A DNA stretch of 34,228 nucleotides from Clostridia bacterium (GTDB lineage: Bacteria; Bacillota; Clostridia; Oscillospirales; UBA644), in contig JAGBIM010000017.1 of NCBI GenBank assembly GCA_017934975.1, positions 1 through 34,228 on the forward strand, in the 5' to 3' direction. Below, piece by piece: positions 22,781 to 30,673 of this stretch (position 1 is the stretch's first letter; every line of letters begins with the position of its first letter). The notes beneath the pieces are model-generated. The model made no database searches and was not told where the DNA came from. It worked only from the letters and a program-made list of their open reading frames with translations. The position numbers and the translations under genes were made by a program.

Positions 22781-24904
22781 ATGGAATTTTACGCGCAAAA
22801 CCACCGAAAACGTCCCGTGCGACTCTCCCACGCCACGCGGAAATTTGCTTACGATTCTTTGCATTATCAATACGGCCTGGATACACGCAAAACCCTTGCC
22901 GTTTCCATGGATGACGTTCCAAACTTCGAGAATCTTTCGCCCTTGGAACGCCATGACCTTTCCATCGAAAAAATCGCAAGAGAAGCACCGATTCGGATCT
23001 GCGACGGAGAAAAAGTCAGCGGCGCCGCCACCCTGGGCCTTGCCATTGAACACAAGGTCCCTGCAACCTTCGGGGGCAAAGAAGTTTTTGCCGGCATGAG
23101 CCATCTGACCGTGGATTTTGAAACGGTGCTGAAAAAAGGCGTCAATCATATCAAAGATACCGCAAAAGCCGCCCTTCTTCGTTACGAAGGGACCGAAAAA
23201 GAACCCTTTTCGAGAAGCTGCCTGCGGTGTCTTGCCGCCATGGAAACGTGGCACGGCCGATATCTGGAAGCCCTGAAAGATCGCCCCGAATACCGCAAAA
23301 ATTATGAAAATCTCCAACGGGTGCCCTTTGCGCCTGCCTCGAATTTTTACGAAGCGGTGCAAAGCATCTGGTTCACCTTCGCCTTCCTCCGCCTCTGCGG
23401 AAACTGGCCGGGCATCGGGCGCCTCGATTGGCTTTTGGGAGATTACTTAAAGAAGGATCTGGAGGACGGAACGCTGACCTTGGAAGAAGCCCGCGAAATT
23501 CTGGCGCACTTTTTCATTAAGGGGTGCGAATGGATCACGGGGGTTCCCAACGGAAGCGGAGATGCCCAGCATTATCAGAATATCCTGCTGGCCGGCATCG
23601 ACGAAAAGGGAAACGAGGTCACCAACCAAGTGACCTATTTGGTGTTGGATCTTTTGGAAGAACTCGGAATCAGCGATTTCCCAACCTCGGTGCGCATCAA
23701 TCAAAACACCGACGAAGCCCTCCTGCGCCGCGTGGCGGAAGTGATGCGACTGGGAGGAGGAACCCTGGCAATCTACAACGAGGATCTGGTTATCCAAACC
23801 TTTGTCAAGGAGGGCTACGAGGAGAAAGAGGCGCGCAAATTTGCCAACGACGGGTGCTGGGAGGTTCAGATTCCCGGCAAAACCTATTTTATTTACCACC
23901 CCTTCGATTCGCTGCAAATTCTGCAAAAAACCACGTTGCAAAGCTACGAAAAGCCTTTGGAATTTGCGGATTTTGAAGCGCTCTATCAAGCCTATCGCAC
24001 CGACCTTGCGAATTTTTTGGATACCTGGGCAAACCATACGGCGCAAAGCTTTACGCGCCAAGAAAACGGTACGTGGCACTGGAACCCCCGCACCCCCTAC
24101 ACCGTGGTCTCCCTCTTCGAGGAAGGCTGCGTGGAGAAGGGACTTTCCTATGCGGAAGGCGGACCGATTTACAACATTTTGTCTCCCCACATCGGCGGAC
24201 TTGCGGATACGGTAAATTCCCTTTACGCCATAAAAAAACTGGTTTATGATGAAAAGCGCATTCCCCTCCCCAAGCTTCTTGAAATCCTGAAAAACGATTG
24301 GCAGGACGAAGAGGTTTTGCGCCAAATTGCCCTCAACCGCTATTCCTACTACGGAAACGACAACGACGAAGTCGACGCGATTGCCGCCCGCCTTCTGTCG
24401 GATTTTTCGGATCTCTGCAACGGACTGAACGGTCGGTGCGGATATCGGTTTCCCGCCGGCGTCAGCACCTTCGGCAGACAGTTGGGATGGTCCGTCCATC
24501 GCTTGGCCTGCCCCCACGGACGGCACCGCAGTGAAGTTTTGGCGGCCAACTGCTCTCCCACCCCCAACACCGATCGGGAAGGGGCCACTGCAATCATAAA
24601 ATCTTACTGCAAAGCGGATCTTTCCAAGCTTCCCACGGGAGCAGCCCTCGACCTGAAGCTCCTGCCCTCCTCCGTGGAAGGAGAAGACGGACTTCAGGCC
24701 TTGATGGGACTGATGCGGGGATTCGTAGCGTTGGGCGGCTTCTTCCTGCAGCCCGACGTGGTGGACGCTTCCCTTTTGAAAGAAGCACAAAAATGTCCCG
24801 AAAATCATCAAACCCTTTCGGTACGGGTATCGGGATGGAACGCCCGCTTCGTCACGCTGGACAAACAATGGCAGGATATGGTAATTGAACAAAATGAGCA
24901 CTGA
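22781..24904 (+). CDS. Glycyl radical enzyme of unknown substrate (PFL superfamily)
   Basis: A 707-residue glycyl radical enzyme. The radical loop near the C-terminus reads VRVSGWNARF with the radical glycine at G685; the active-site loop reads NDGCWE with C359 and E361. The Cys-x-Glu pair is the pattern of glycyl radical eliminases and relatives rather than of true pyruvate formate-lyase, which has a double Cys. It is shorter than most choline, glycerol and hydroxyproline enzymes (near 780-850 residues). Two details are unusual: Trp between the active-site Cys and Glu, and Trp after the radical Gly where Tyr is common. GGAGG lies nine bases before the ATG. The activase gene overlaps its end, but no microcompartment or substrate-pathway gene is adjacent, so the reaction is open. 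It requires anaerobic conditions. Confidence 0.88.
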   Translation: MEFYAQNHRKRPVRLSHATRKFAYDSLHYQYGLDTRKTLAVSMDDVPNFENLSPLERHDLSIEKIAREAPIRICDGEKVSGAATLGLAIEHKVPATFGGKEVFAGMSHLTVDFETVLKKGVNHIKDTAKAALLRYEGTEKEPFSRSCLRCLAAMETWHGRYLEALKDRPEYRKNYENLQRVPFAPASNFYEAVQSIWFTFAFLRLCGNWPGIGRLDWLLGDYLKKDLEDGTLTLEEAREILAHFFIKGCEWITGVPNGSGDAQHYQNILLAGIDEKGNEVTNQVTYLVLDLLEELGISDFPTSVRINQNTDEALLRRVAEVMRLGGGTLAIYNEDLVIQTFVKEGYEEKEARKFANDGCWEVQIPGKTYFIYHPFDSLQILQKTTLQSYEKPLEFADFEALYQAYRTDLANFLDTWANHTAQSFTRQENGTWHWNPRTPYTVVSLFEEGCVEKGLSYAEGGPIYNILSPHIGGLADTVNSLYAIKKLVYDEKRIPLPKLLEILKNDWQDEEVLRQIALNRYSYYGNDNDEVDAIAARLLSDFSDLCNGLNGRCGYRFPAGVSTFGRQLGWSVHRLACPHGRHRSEVLAANCSPTPNTDREGATAIIKSYCKADLSKLPTGAALDLKLLPSSVEGEDGLQALMGLMRGFVALGGFFLQPDVVDASLLKEAQKCPENHQTLSVRVSGWNARFVTLDKQWQDMVIEQNEH

Positions 24905-25790
24905 TGTCACGCTAAACGTCACGGAAATTCAACGGTTCTGTATGCACGACGGTCCCGGAATCCGCACCACGGTTTTTTTGAAGGGATGCCCCTTGCGGTG
25001 CGCGTGGTGCCACAACCCGGAAACCCAAGAGTACCGTTCCCAAATTCTTTTTTATCCCTCCCGTTGTATCGGGTGCGGCGGATGCGTTGCGGTTTGCAAA
25101 CAAAAGGTCCATACCCTCCGGGAGGCTCACCTTCTTGACCGCAAGAATTGCACGGGTTGCTTCTCCTGCACGGGAATCTGCCCCACGGCCGCATTGGAGC
25201 CCTGCGGGGAAAAAATGACGGTGGAAGAAATCCTGAGCGTTCTGGAAAAGGATCGCGCCTTTTACGGAACCGACGGAGGGATCACCCTTTCGGGCGGAGA
25301 ACCCTTTGCGCAAAAATCCGCAATCGATCTGCTGAAGGCCTGCAAAGAGCGGGGACTTTCCACCGCCGTAGAAACCTGCGGACACGTGGACGAAGAAATC
25401 CTGCGGGAAGCCCTCCCCTACGTGGATCTTTTTTTGTGGGATATCAAAGACACGGACCCGGAACGGCACGAAAAACATACGGGCGTATCCAACGAAAAAA
25501 TTCTGAAGAATTTGAAAACGCTGGACGGTCTTGGGGCAAAAATCCGTCTGCGTTGCATTTTGGTCAACGGAGTCAATACGGATATTTCCCATTATCAAGC
25601 CGTGGCGAATCTGGCAAAAAGCCTGAAAAATTCGGTGGGCGTGGAATTCATCCCCTATCACGCCTACGGAGGAACGAAATCCACCTTCCTCGGAAACGCA
25701 GACAACGGAAATCCCGACTGGATTCCTGACGCCGCCCAATTAAAAGAAGCAAGGGACGTCCTTGCGGTCCATGGAATATTCGTGGGATAA
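24885..25790 (+). CDS. Radical SAM glycyl-radical-enzyme activating enzyme
   Basis: The 301-residue activase should generate the glycyl radical on the preceding enzyme using S-adenosylmethionine. It has the radical SAM cluster motif GCPLRCAWC (C35, C39, C42), an inserted ferredoxin-like domain with two further four-Cys sets (C61/64/67/71 and C89/92/95/99), the SGGEP motif and HDGPGIRTTVFLKGC. The two extra clusters are typical of activases of non-PFL glycyl radical enzymes. Start: TTG at 24885 has AGGA eight bases upstream; ATG at 24894 (MSTDV) is the alternative but is too far from that site. The coding region overlaps the enzyme gene by 20 bases, so the two are coupled. Confidence 0.92.
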   Translation: MNKMSTDVTLNVTEIQRFCMHDGPGIRTTVFLKGCPLRCAWCHNPETQEYRSQILFYPSRCIGCGGCVAVCKQKVHTLREAHLLDRKNCTGCFSCTGICPTAALEPCGEKMTVEEILSVLEKDRAFYGTDGGITLSGGEPFAQKSAIDLLKACKERGLSTAVETCGHVDEEILREALPYVDLFLWDIKDTDPERHEKHTGVSNEKILKNLKTLDGLGAKIRLRCILVNGVNTDISHYQAVANLAKSLKNSVGVEFIPYHAYGGTKSTFLGNADNGNPDWIPDAAQLKEARDVLAVHGIFVG

Positions 25791-25805
25791 ATTACGCTTT
25801 TTTCA

Positions 25806-25834
25806 TTGACAAATCGAAAAAAGTGTGTTATAAT
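25806..25834 (+). promoter_or_regulatory. Promoter of nagB
   Basis: TTGACA (25806-25811), 17 bp, TATAAT (25829-25834), with TGTGT before the -10. Confidence 0.85.
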
Positions 25835-25882
25835 GAGTTGTAAAACAAATTCTGCCATGCAGTAACAATACGGAGGAACATC

Positions 25883-26605
25883 ATGAAAGTTATCGTCACC
25901 AAAGACTATGCCGAAATGTCTGCCGCCGCCGCCGAGCTGGTCGCAAAGCAGATCAACGACAAACCCGATTGCGTACTGGGTCTGGCCACCGGCTCCACCC
26001 CCGAAGGAATGTACGCGGAACTGATCAAGGGCTATGAAGCGGGCAAGATCGACTTTGCCGCCGTCCGCTCCGTCAACCTGGACGAATATTATCCCATCAA
26101 GCCCGACAACGATCAGAGCTACCGTTATTTCATGAACACCAAGCTCTTCGACCACGTGAACATCGACAAAGCCAACACCAACGTGCCCAACGGTCTTGCG
26201 GAAGACGCCGCCGCCGAAGGAGCCCGTTACGATAAGATCATCGCCGATCTGGGCGGCATCGACCTGCAGATTCTGGGCATCGGCCAGAACGGTCACATCG
26301 GCTTTAATGAGCCCGACACCGAGCTGGTTGCCGGCACCCATCTTGCCGACCTGACCGAAGACACCATCAAGGTCAACTCCCGCTTCTTCGCCTCCGTTGA
26401 CGAAGTTCCCAAGCAGGCCTTCTCCATGGGCATCGGCAGCATCTTCTGCGCCCGCAACATCATCATCATGGCAAGCGGAGCCAACAAGCACGCCGCCGTG
26501 GCCAAGATGCTGGAAGGCAACATCACCACCCTCTGCCCCGCCACCCTTTTGAACCTGCACCCCAACGTCACGCTCATCTGTGACGAAGCCGCATACAACG
26601 GTTAA
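25883..26605 (+). CDS. nagB: Glucosamine-6-phosphate deaminase
   Basis: The 240-residue cytoplasmic enzyme converts glucosamine-6-phosphate to fructose-6-phosphate and ammonia, linking amino-sugar catabolism to glycolysis. It has LATGSTPEGMY, the NLDEYYP motif, the catalytic LGIGQNGHIGFNEP segment and the family's normal length. GGAGG precedes the ATG. It is monocistronic with its own promoter and terminator; nagA is not in the window. It could take in amino sugars released by glycan-degrading functions of the cell, but a link to the sialidase-like operon is only conjecture. Confidence 0.97.
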   Translation: MKVIVTKDYAEMSAAAAELVAKQINDKPDCVLGLATGSTPEGMYAELIKGYEAGKIDFAAVRSVNLDEYYPIKPDNDQSYRYFMNTKLFDHVNIDKANTNVPNGLAEDAAAEGARYDKIIADLGGIDLQILGIGQNGHIGFNEPDTELVAGTHLADLTEDTIKVNSRFFASVDEVPKQAFSMGIGSIFCARNIIIMASGANKHAAVAKMLEGNITTLCPATLLNLHPNVTLICDEAAYNG

Positions 26606-26628
26606 TCAAAATTCCATAGAAACTCTTC

Positions 26629-26656
26629 GGAGGGACGACTTTCGTCCCTCCTTTTT
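26629..26656 (+). terminator. Terminator of nagB
   Basis: A 10-bp perfect stem (GGAGGGACGA 26629-26638 with TCGTCCCTCC 26642-26651) is followed by five Ts. Confidence 0.88.
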
Positions 26657-26707
26657 ATTGTAATTCTTCGTAAATCTTACACAATTACGAACTTTTTCTG
26701 TATATAC

Positions 26708-26736
26708 TTGACAAAATTCGTTTTTTAGCATATAAT
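26708..26736 (+). promoter_or_regulatory. Promoter of the MgtC pair
   Basis: TTGACA (26708-26713), 17 bp, TATAAT (26731-26736). The leader is about 20 nt, so there is no room for a magnesium riboswitch. Confidence 0.85.
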
Positions 26737-26763
26737 GATTCAATATTATTTAGAAAGACGGTG

Positions 26764-27432
26764 ATGCCATTGCCCTTACAGGTAGAATTGCTTCTGCGCA
26801 TTCTGCTTTCTGCCCTGATCGGCTCTGCCATCGGGCTGGAGCGGGGTCTGCGTAAAAAAGAAGCGGGCCAACGCACCCATTGCATCATCGCCCTCGGGTC
26901 CTGCACCTACACGTTGATCTCCATTTACGGATTTTCCGACGTAATGGCCTTCACGGACTTCGATCCCACCCATCTGGCGGCGTGGATCGTATCGGGAATT
27001 TCCTTCCTGGGCGCCGGCATCATTTATAAGAGCGAAACCTCCGGCATTTCGGGTCTGAGTACCGCCACGGGACTTTGGGCCACCGCCGCCTTGGGAATTT
27101 CCTGCGGCTTCGGACAGTACGCCCTCTCCGTGATCGTCACGGGAATCATCATCACCTTCCACGTGATTTTGAACGCACTGCACCTGGAATCCTTCGGATA
27201 CACGGTGCAAACGGTTCACATCGAAGTGGACGATATTGAGACGGTTTATAAACTGCTCCGCACCCCCAAGAGAAAATACCGCGCAAGACTTTTGTCCTAC
27301 GAGTACACGCGCAACGAAGACCGCAACACCGTCACCGTGGGAATTCGCTTCCGCATGCTGGGGAGCATCCCGTTGGAAGACATCCTTGAATTTATCGACC
27401 GCCACGAAAACGTGCGCAGTATTTCCATTTAA
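26764..27432 (+). CDS. MgtC/SapB family membrane protein, first of two
   Basis: A 222-residue protein with an N-terminal MgtC/SapB membrane domain of about four or five helices (LLRILLSALIGSAIGLERG, THCIIALGSCTYTL, VSGISFLGAGIIYK, STATGLWATAALGISCGFG) and a C-terminal cytoplasmic domain of about 80 residues. MgtC relatives affect magnesium homeostasis and phosphate uptake, and in pathogens survival in low magnesium; the transport activity of the family is unproven. The ATG at 26764 is preceded by AAAGACGGTG, a poor site, and a GTG three bases earlier is possible. The paralog follows 17 bases downstream. Confidence 0.88.
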   Translation: MPLPLQVELLLRILLSALIGSAIGLERGLRKKEAGQRTHCIIALGSCTYTLISIYGFSDVMAFTDFDPTHLAAWIVSGISFLGAGIIYKSETSGISGLSTATGLWATAALGISCGFGQYALSVIVTGIIITFHVILNALHLESFGYTVQTVHIEVDDIETVYKLLRTPKRKYRARLLSYEYTRNEDRNTVTVGIRFRMLGSIPLEDILEFIDRHENVRSISI

Positions 27433-27449
27433 AAGAGGAGAACCGAGTT

Positions 27450-28166
27450 ATGGAACAGATTTTGGAACAGATTCAGAGCTTTTTTGCCCTACACCCCATT
27501 TTGACTTACCTCGTCCGCATTCTTGCCGCAACCCTCTGCGGCGCCATCATTGGGTTGGAACGCACCCGCCGATCCAAGGAAGCGGGTATCCGAACCCACT
27601 GCATCATCGCCTGCGCGGCCGCGTTGATTATGATTCTCTCCAAGTACGGCTTTTCCGACCTGCTCACGGCGGAAGGCTTTGCGGAAGGCACCCGCGGCGC
27701 AGACCCCTCCCGTATCGCCGCTCAGGTCATCACGGGCATCTCCTTCCTGGGCGCCGGCGTTATCTTCAAAAACGGCAACACCGTCAAGGGGCTGACCACC
27801 GCGGCAGGCATCTGGGCCATGGCCGCCATCGGAATGGCCTGCGGTGCGGGAATGTACAGCATCGCCTTCGCCGTCACCTTCGTTATTCTGGGCGTTCAGC
27901 TGGTTATGCACCGCTTCAGCGTGGGCAACGACGCCTACTCCAACAGCGAAATCCGCATGACCATCATCGACACCCCCGAGATCCGCAAAGCACTGCTGAA
28001 AAAGCAGGAAGAACTGGGAATCACCGTCATTAACTCCCGCATCACCGCCTGCGGCGACAACACGTTGAACATGATTCTGCAGGTCCGTCTGAAGACCAAG
28101 ATCCCCTTCGACGAGGTGGTCAAGTTCATGGACGAACACCCGGAGGTCAAATCCCTCAGCGTATAA
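27450..28166 (+). CDS. MgtC/SapB family membrane protein, second of two
   Basis: A 238-residue paralog of the preceding protein sharing GLER, EAG-RTHCIIA, ITGISFLGAGVIFK and TTAAGIWAMAAIGMACGAGMY in the membrane domain. Its C-terminal domain differs (MTIIDTPEIRKALLKKQEELGI). GAGGAG lies about nine bases before the ATG, and the gene is in the same operon. Tandem divergent MgtC genes suggest a hetero-oligomer or two related transport or regulatory roles. The terminator is at 28173-28206. Confidence 0.9.
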   Translation: MEQILEQIQSFFALHPILTYLVRILAATLCGAIIGLERTRRSKEAGIRTHCIIACAAALIMILSKYGFSDLLTAEGFAEGTRGADPSRIAAQVITGISFLGAGVIFKNGNTVKGLTTAAGIWAMAAIGMACGAGMYSIAFAVTFVILGVQLVMHRFSVGNDAYSNSEIRMTIIDTPEIRKALLKKQEELGITVINSRITACGDNTLNMILQVRLKTKIPFDEVVKFMDEHPEVKSLSV

Positions 28167-28172
28167 AAATCC

Positions 28173-28206
28173 TCTCCCCGTGCCAAGGCATGGGGAGATT
28201 TTTTTG
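28173..28206 (+). terminator. Terminator of the MgtC operon
   Basis: A 12-bp stem (TCTCCCCGTGCC 28173-28184 with GGCATGGGGAGA 28187-28198, one G-U pair) is followed by eight Ts. Confidence 0.9.
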
Positions 28207-28212
28207 CGTCTC

Positions 28213-28241
28213 TTGACAAACGAACGGTTTTCTGTTATAAT
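28213..28241 (+). promoter_or_regulatory. Promoter of the leader RNA and BspA-like genes
   Basis: TTGACA (28213-28218), 17 bp, TATAAT (28236-28241). Confidence 0.85.
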
Positions 28242-28247
28242 GGTATT

Positions 28248-28364
28248 GTAGTTAAGAAATAATTCAGATTTCGGACACAAACGCCCCGCTGTCTCACACC
28301 CTTTTGTGATGTAGCGGGAACGGGGCGGTGAGGTTCCCGTACACCGCTTCGGCGGTGCTTTTTT
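28248..28364 (+). ncRNA. Structured leader with terminator/antiterminator switch (candidate riboswitch or attenuator)
   Basis: Between the promoter and the first BspA-like gene lies a GC-rich folded leader. A closing stem CGCCCC (28282-28287) with GGGGCG (28322-28327) encloses, or competes with, CCCGCT (28285-28290) with AGCGGG (28313-28318) and an inner TCACA/TGTGA stem (28294-28298, 28305-28309). A terminator follows: CACCGC (28342-28347), loop TTCG, GCGGTG (28352-28357), then six Ts. CACCGC can instead pair with an upstream GCGGTG (28325-28330), an antiterminator that overlaps the closing stem. I do not recognise a known riboswitch class. It could also be a short independent RNA ending at the terminator. 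Confidence 0.6.
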
Positions 28365-28405
28365 GTCTCTTAAGGGGAAAATAAACCGAAGAAAGGAACT
28401 GCATT

Positions 28406-30640
28406 ATGAAACGAAGAATTCTGCGCCCCGCCCTCACCGTCACCCTCGTGCTCCTCTTTCTGCTTGCAGGCCTGATTCTCCTGCCCCAAAAGGCGGAAGC
28501 ACTCGTCATAGATTCACCCACCTTGGATCACCCCTTTCGTTACGACAGTGCCTCCGACTTATATTACATAATTGAAGAATCTGACGGAAGTAAATCCGTC
28601 ACGGTGATCAAAACGGGCAAAATCGACGTCAAGTCCGTCGTTATCCCGGAAAAAATCGAAGATATTCCCGTAACCGCCATTCGAAGCAAGGCATTCTCCA
28701 ACCTCAAGGTTGCGGGTGAAATCACCATTCCGAGCAGCATAAAAACAATTCAAAGCGACGCTTTTACCCCCAAACAACTTATGACGAAGGTACACATCTC
28801 CGATCTTGCTGCGTGGCTCAAAATTGATTTTGGCAACGCCAACGCAAATCCCCTCAGTCAAGGAGGCAAGCTTTACCTGAACGGGGAACCCGTAACCGAG
28901 CTTGCTATTCCCGAAGGTGTTTCCGGCATAAAAGACTACGCATTTTTCGGTTGCACGTCTCTGACTAAAATCACCCTGTCCGACAACGTTCAATCCATCG
29001 GAGCACGAGCCTTTGAGAACTGTTTCGAACTGAAAACCGTCGTCATCGGAAACAAACTTGATAACGTACAAATCTATGCTTTTTCAGGTTGCAAGAAACT
29101 GACGGACGTATACGCCCCGAGCATCGAAAGGTGGTGTAGCATCGCTTTTCTCAACGGGGAAGCGAATCCTCTGTATTATGCGGAAAATCTTTATATTAAC
29201 GGTGTTCTGCTGACCGATCTGACGTACTCGAAAGGAATATGGCCACGCGAACACTCGATCAGATCGTATGCCTTTATCAATTACGACAAATTGAAAACCG
29301 TTACCTTGATCGGAAAGGAGCATACCTCAATCGGCACCTCTGCCTTTTCCGGTTGTATAAATCTGTCAAGCGTCACCTTGCCGAACGAAATCAAGATCAT
29401 ATCCGAAGACGCATTTGCCTACTGCAGGTCCCTGAAAAATATCCGAATTCCGGAGAGCGTTCTGTTTATAAAATCGCGTGCCTTTTTCGGTTGTACCGGC
29501 TTAACGGAAATCTCCATTCCGAAAAACGTTGACACCATTGGAAGTTCTGCATTTTCCCACTGTAAGGGGCTTACGGACGTTTCCATCACGGCAGGATCGA
29601 AAACGGTGCACAACGATGCCTTTTTCGGCTGCACGAATCTGAAAAACATGCACACGCAGGACCTTGGTCTTTGGTGCAAAATGTCCTTTTCGAATCAGAC
29701 GGCCAACCCCCTCAGATTTGCCGAAAGTTTCTACGTCAACGGAACCCTCGTCACAGAAATTAACGTTCCGACAGACGTTCGCAACATTGGAGAATATGCC
29801 TTTGCGGGTTACGAAAAACTAACGCATGTTACGTTGCCGGAAGGGATAAAAACCCTTCGGAAGGGAGTGTTTTTCAAATGCACCGGACTAACGGAAATCA
29901 CACTCCCGAAGAGTATCGAAACCATTCGACCGGAAGCGTTTTCCGGATGTACCGGATTAACGGAGATCGTAATCCCGGATGGTGTTGCAGAACTTCCTTC
30001 TTCCGTTTTTTCCGACTGCGAAAGCCTCCAATCCGTCAAGCTCCCAAGCAAACTGAAAACCATTGAAAAAGCGGCCTTTCAAAACTGCGTTTCTTTGAAA
30101 TCGCTGAGCATCCCGGAAAGCGTTACCGAAATTTCCGCAGAATCCTTCAAGGGATGCACCGCCCTGGAATTCGTCGGTTTTCACGGAAAGACCTATCCTT
30201 CCGTAAAGAACGGAAGCATTTTTGCAAACGTCAAACCGAACCTTGTCTTCTGTTTCGACTTTAAACCGAAACAAAACACCTGGTACGGAGTGTCCGCTCA
30301 AAGCTATTGTCTGCAAACCGGACGAGGGCACTTCTACGGCGAATGGCAGGTGGTGACCGAAGCCACGGAAGATGCGGACGGATTGAGCAACCGTACCTGC
30401 GTCCTTTGCAACGACACGGAAGAAAAGATTCTGCCGAAGCTGTCCGCAGAAACGACGGAGAGCACCGCCACCGTTACCCCCGATTCCGGAACAGCAACGT
30501 CCACAACCAATCCCGCGCCCACGAAAGAATCCTCCTTCCCCCTGTGGACCGTCTTCCTCGGCGGAGGGATTGTCCTCGCGGGCGGTGCAGCAATCGGCTT
30601 TATCCTCCGCAAGAAAAAGTTTCCCGAAGCAGAAGAATAA
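28406..30640 (+). CDS. Large BspA-like leucine-rich-repeat surface protein
   Basis: A 744-residue exported protein. Signal peptide (about 1-33, ending KAEA); about 20 LRR_5/BspA-type units (IPxSVxxIxxxAFxGCxxL) from about residue 75 to 600, interrupted by a recurring insert (DLAAWLKIDFGNANANPL, DLGLWCKMSFSNQTANPL) followed by a YVNG hairpin; then GEWQVVTEATEDADG with a Cys pair (TCVLCNDTEE); a Thr/Ser/Pro linker; and a membrane helix at about 711-733 followed by RKKK. AAAGGA precedes the ATG. It is first of a pair with the paralog 33 bases downstream and sits behind the attenuator-like leader. The likely role is adhesion or ligand binding at the cell surface. Confidence 0.88.
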   Translation: MKRRILRPALTVTLVLLFLLAGLILLPQKAEALVIDSPTLDHPFRYDSASDLYYIIEESDGSKSVTVIKTGKIDVKSVVIPEKIEDIPVTAIRSKAFSNLKVAGEITIPSSIKTIQSDAFTPKQLMTKVHISDLAAWLKIDFGNANANPLSQGGKLYLNGEPVTELAIPEGVSGIKDYAFFGCTSLTKITLSDNVQSIGARAFENCFELKTVVIGNKLDNVQIYAFSGCKKLTDVYAPSIERWCSIAFLNGEANPLYYAENLYINGVLLTDLTYSKGIWPREHSIRSYAFINYDKLKTVTLIGKEHTSIGTSAFSGCINLSSVTLPNEIKIISEDAFAYCRSLKNIRIPESVLFIKSRAFFGCTGLTEISIPKNVDTIGSSAFSHCKGLTDVSITAGSKTVHNDAFFGCTNLKNMHTQDLGLWCKMSFSNQTANPLRFAESFYVNGTLVTEINVPTDVRNIGEYAFAGYEKLTHVTLPEGIKTLRKGVFFKCTGLTEITLPKSIETIRPEAFSGCTGLTEIVIPDGVAELPSSVFSDCESLQSVKLPSKLKTIEKAAFQNCVSLKSLSIPESVTEISAESFKGCTALEFVGFHGKTYPSVKNGSIFANVKPNLVFCFDFKPKQNTWYGVSAQSYCLQTGRGHFYGEWQVVTEATEDADGLSNRTCVLCNDTEEKILPKLSAETTESTATVTPDSGTATSTTNPAPTKESSFPLWTVFLGGGIVLAGGAAIGFILRKKKFPEAEE

Positions 30641-30673
30641 TTTTCAAAATACGAAAGAGAAAGGAATTCGAAT

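Noticed and set aside
26737..26763. Possible magnesium riboswitch before the MgtC genes
   Set aside because: The promoter leaves only about 20 nt of leader.
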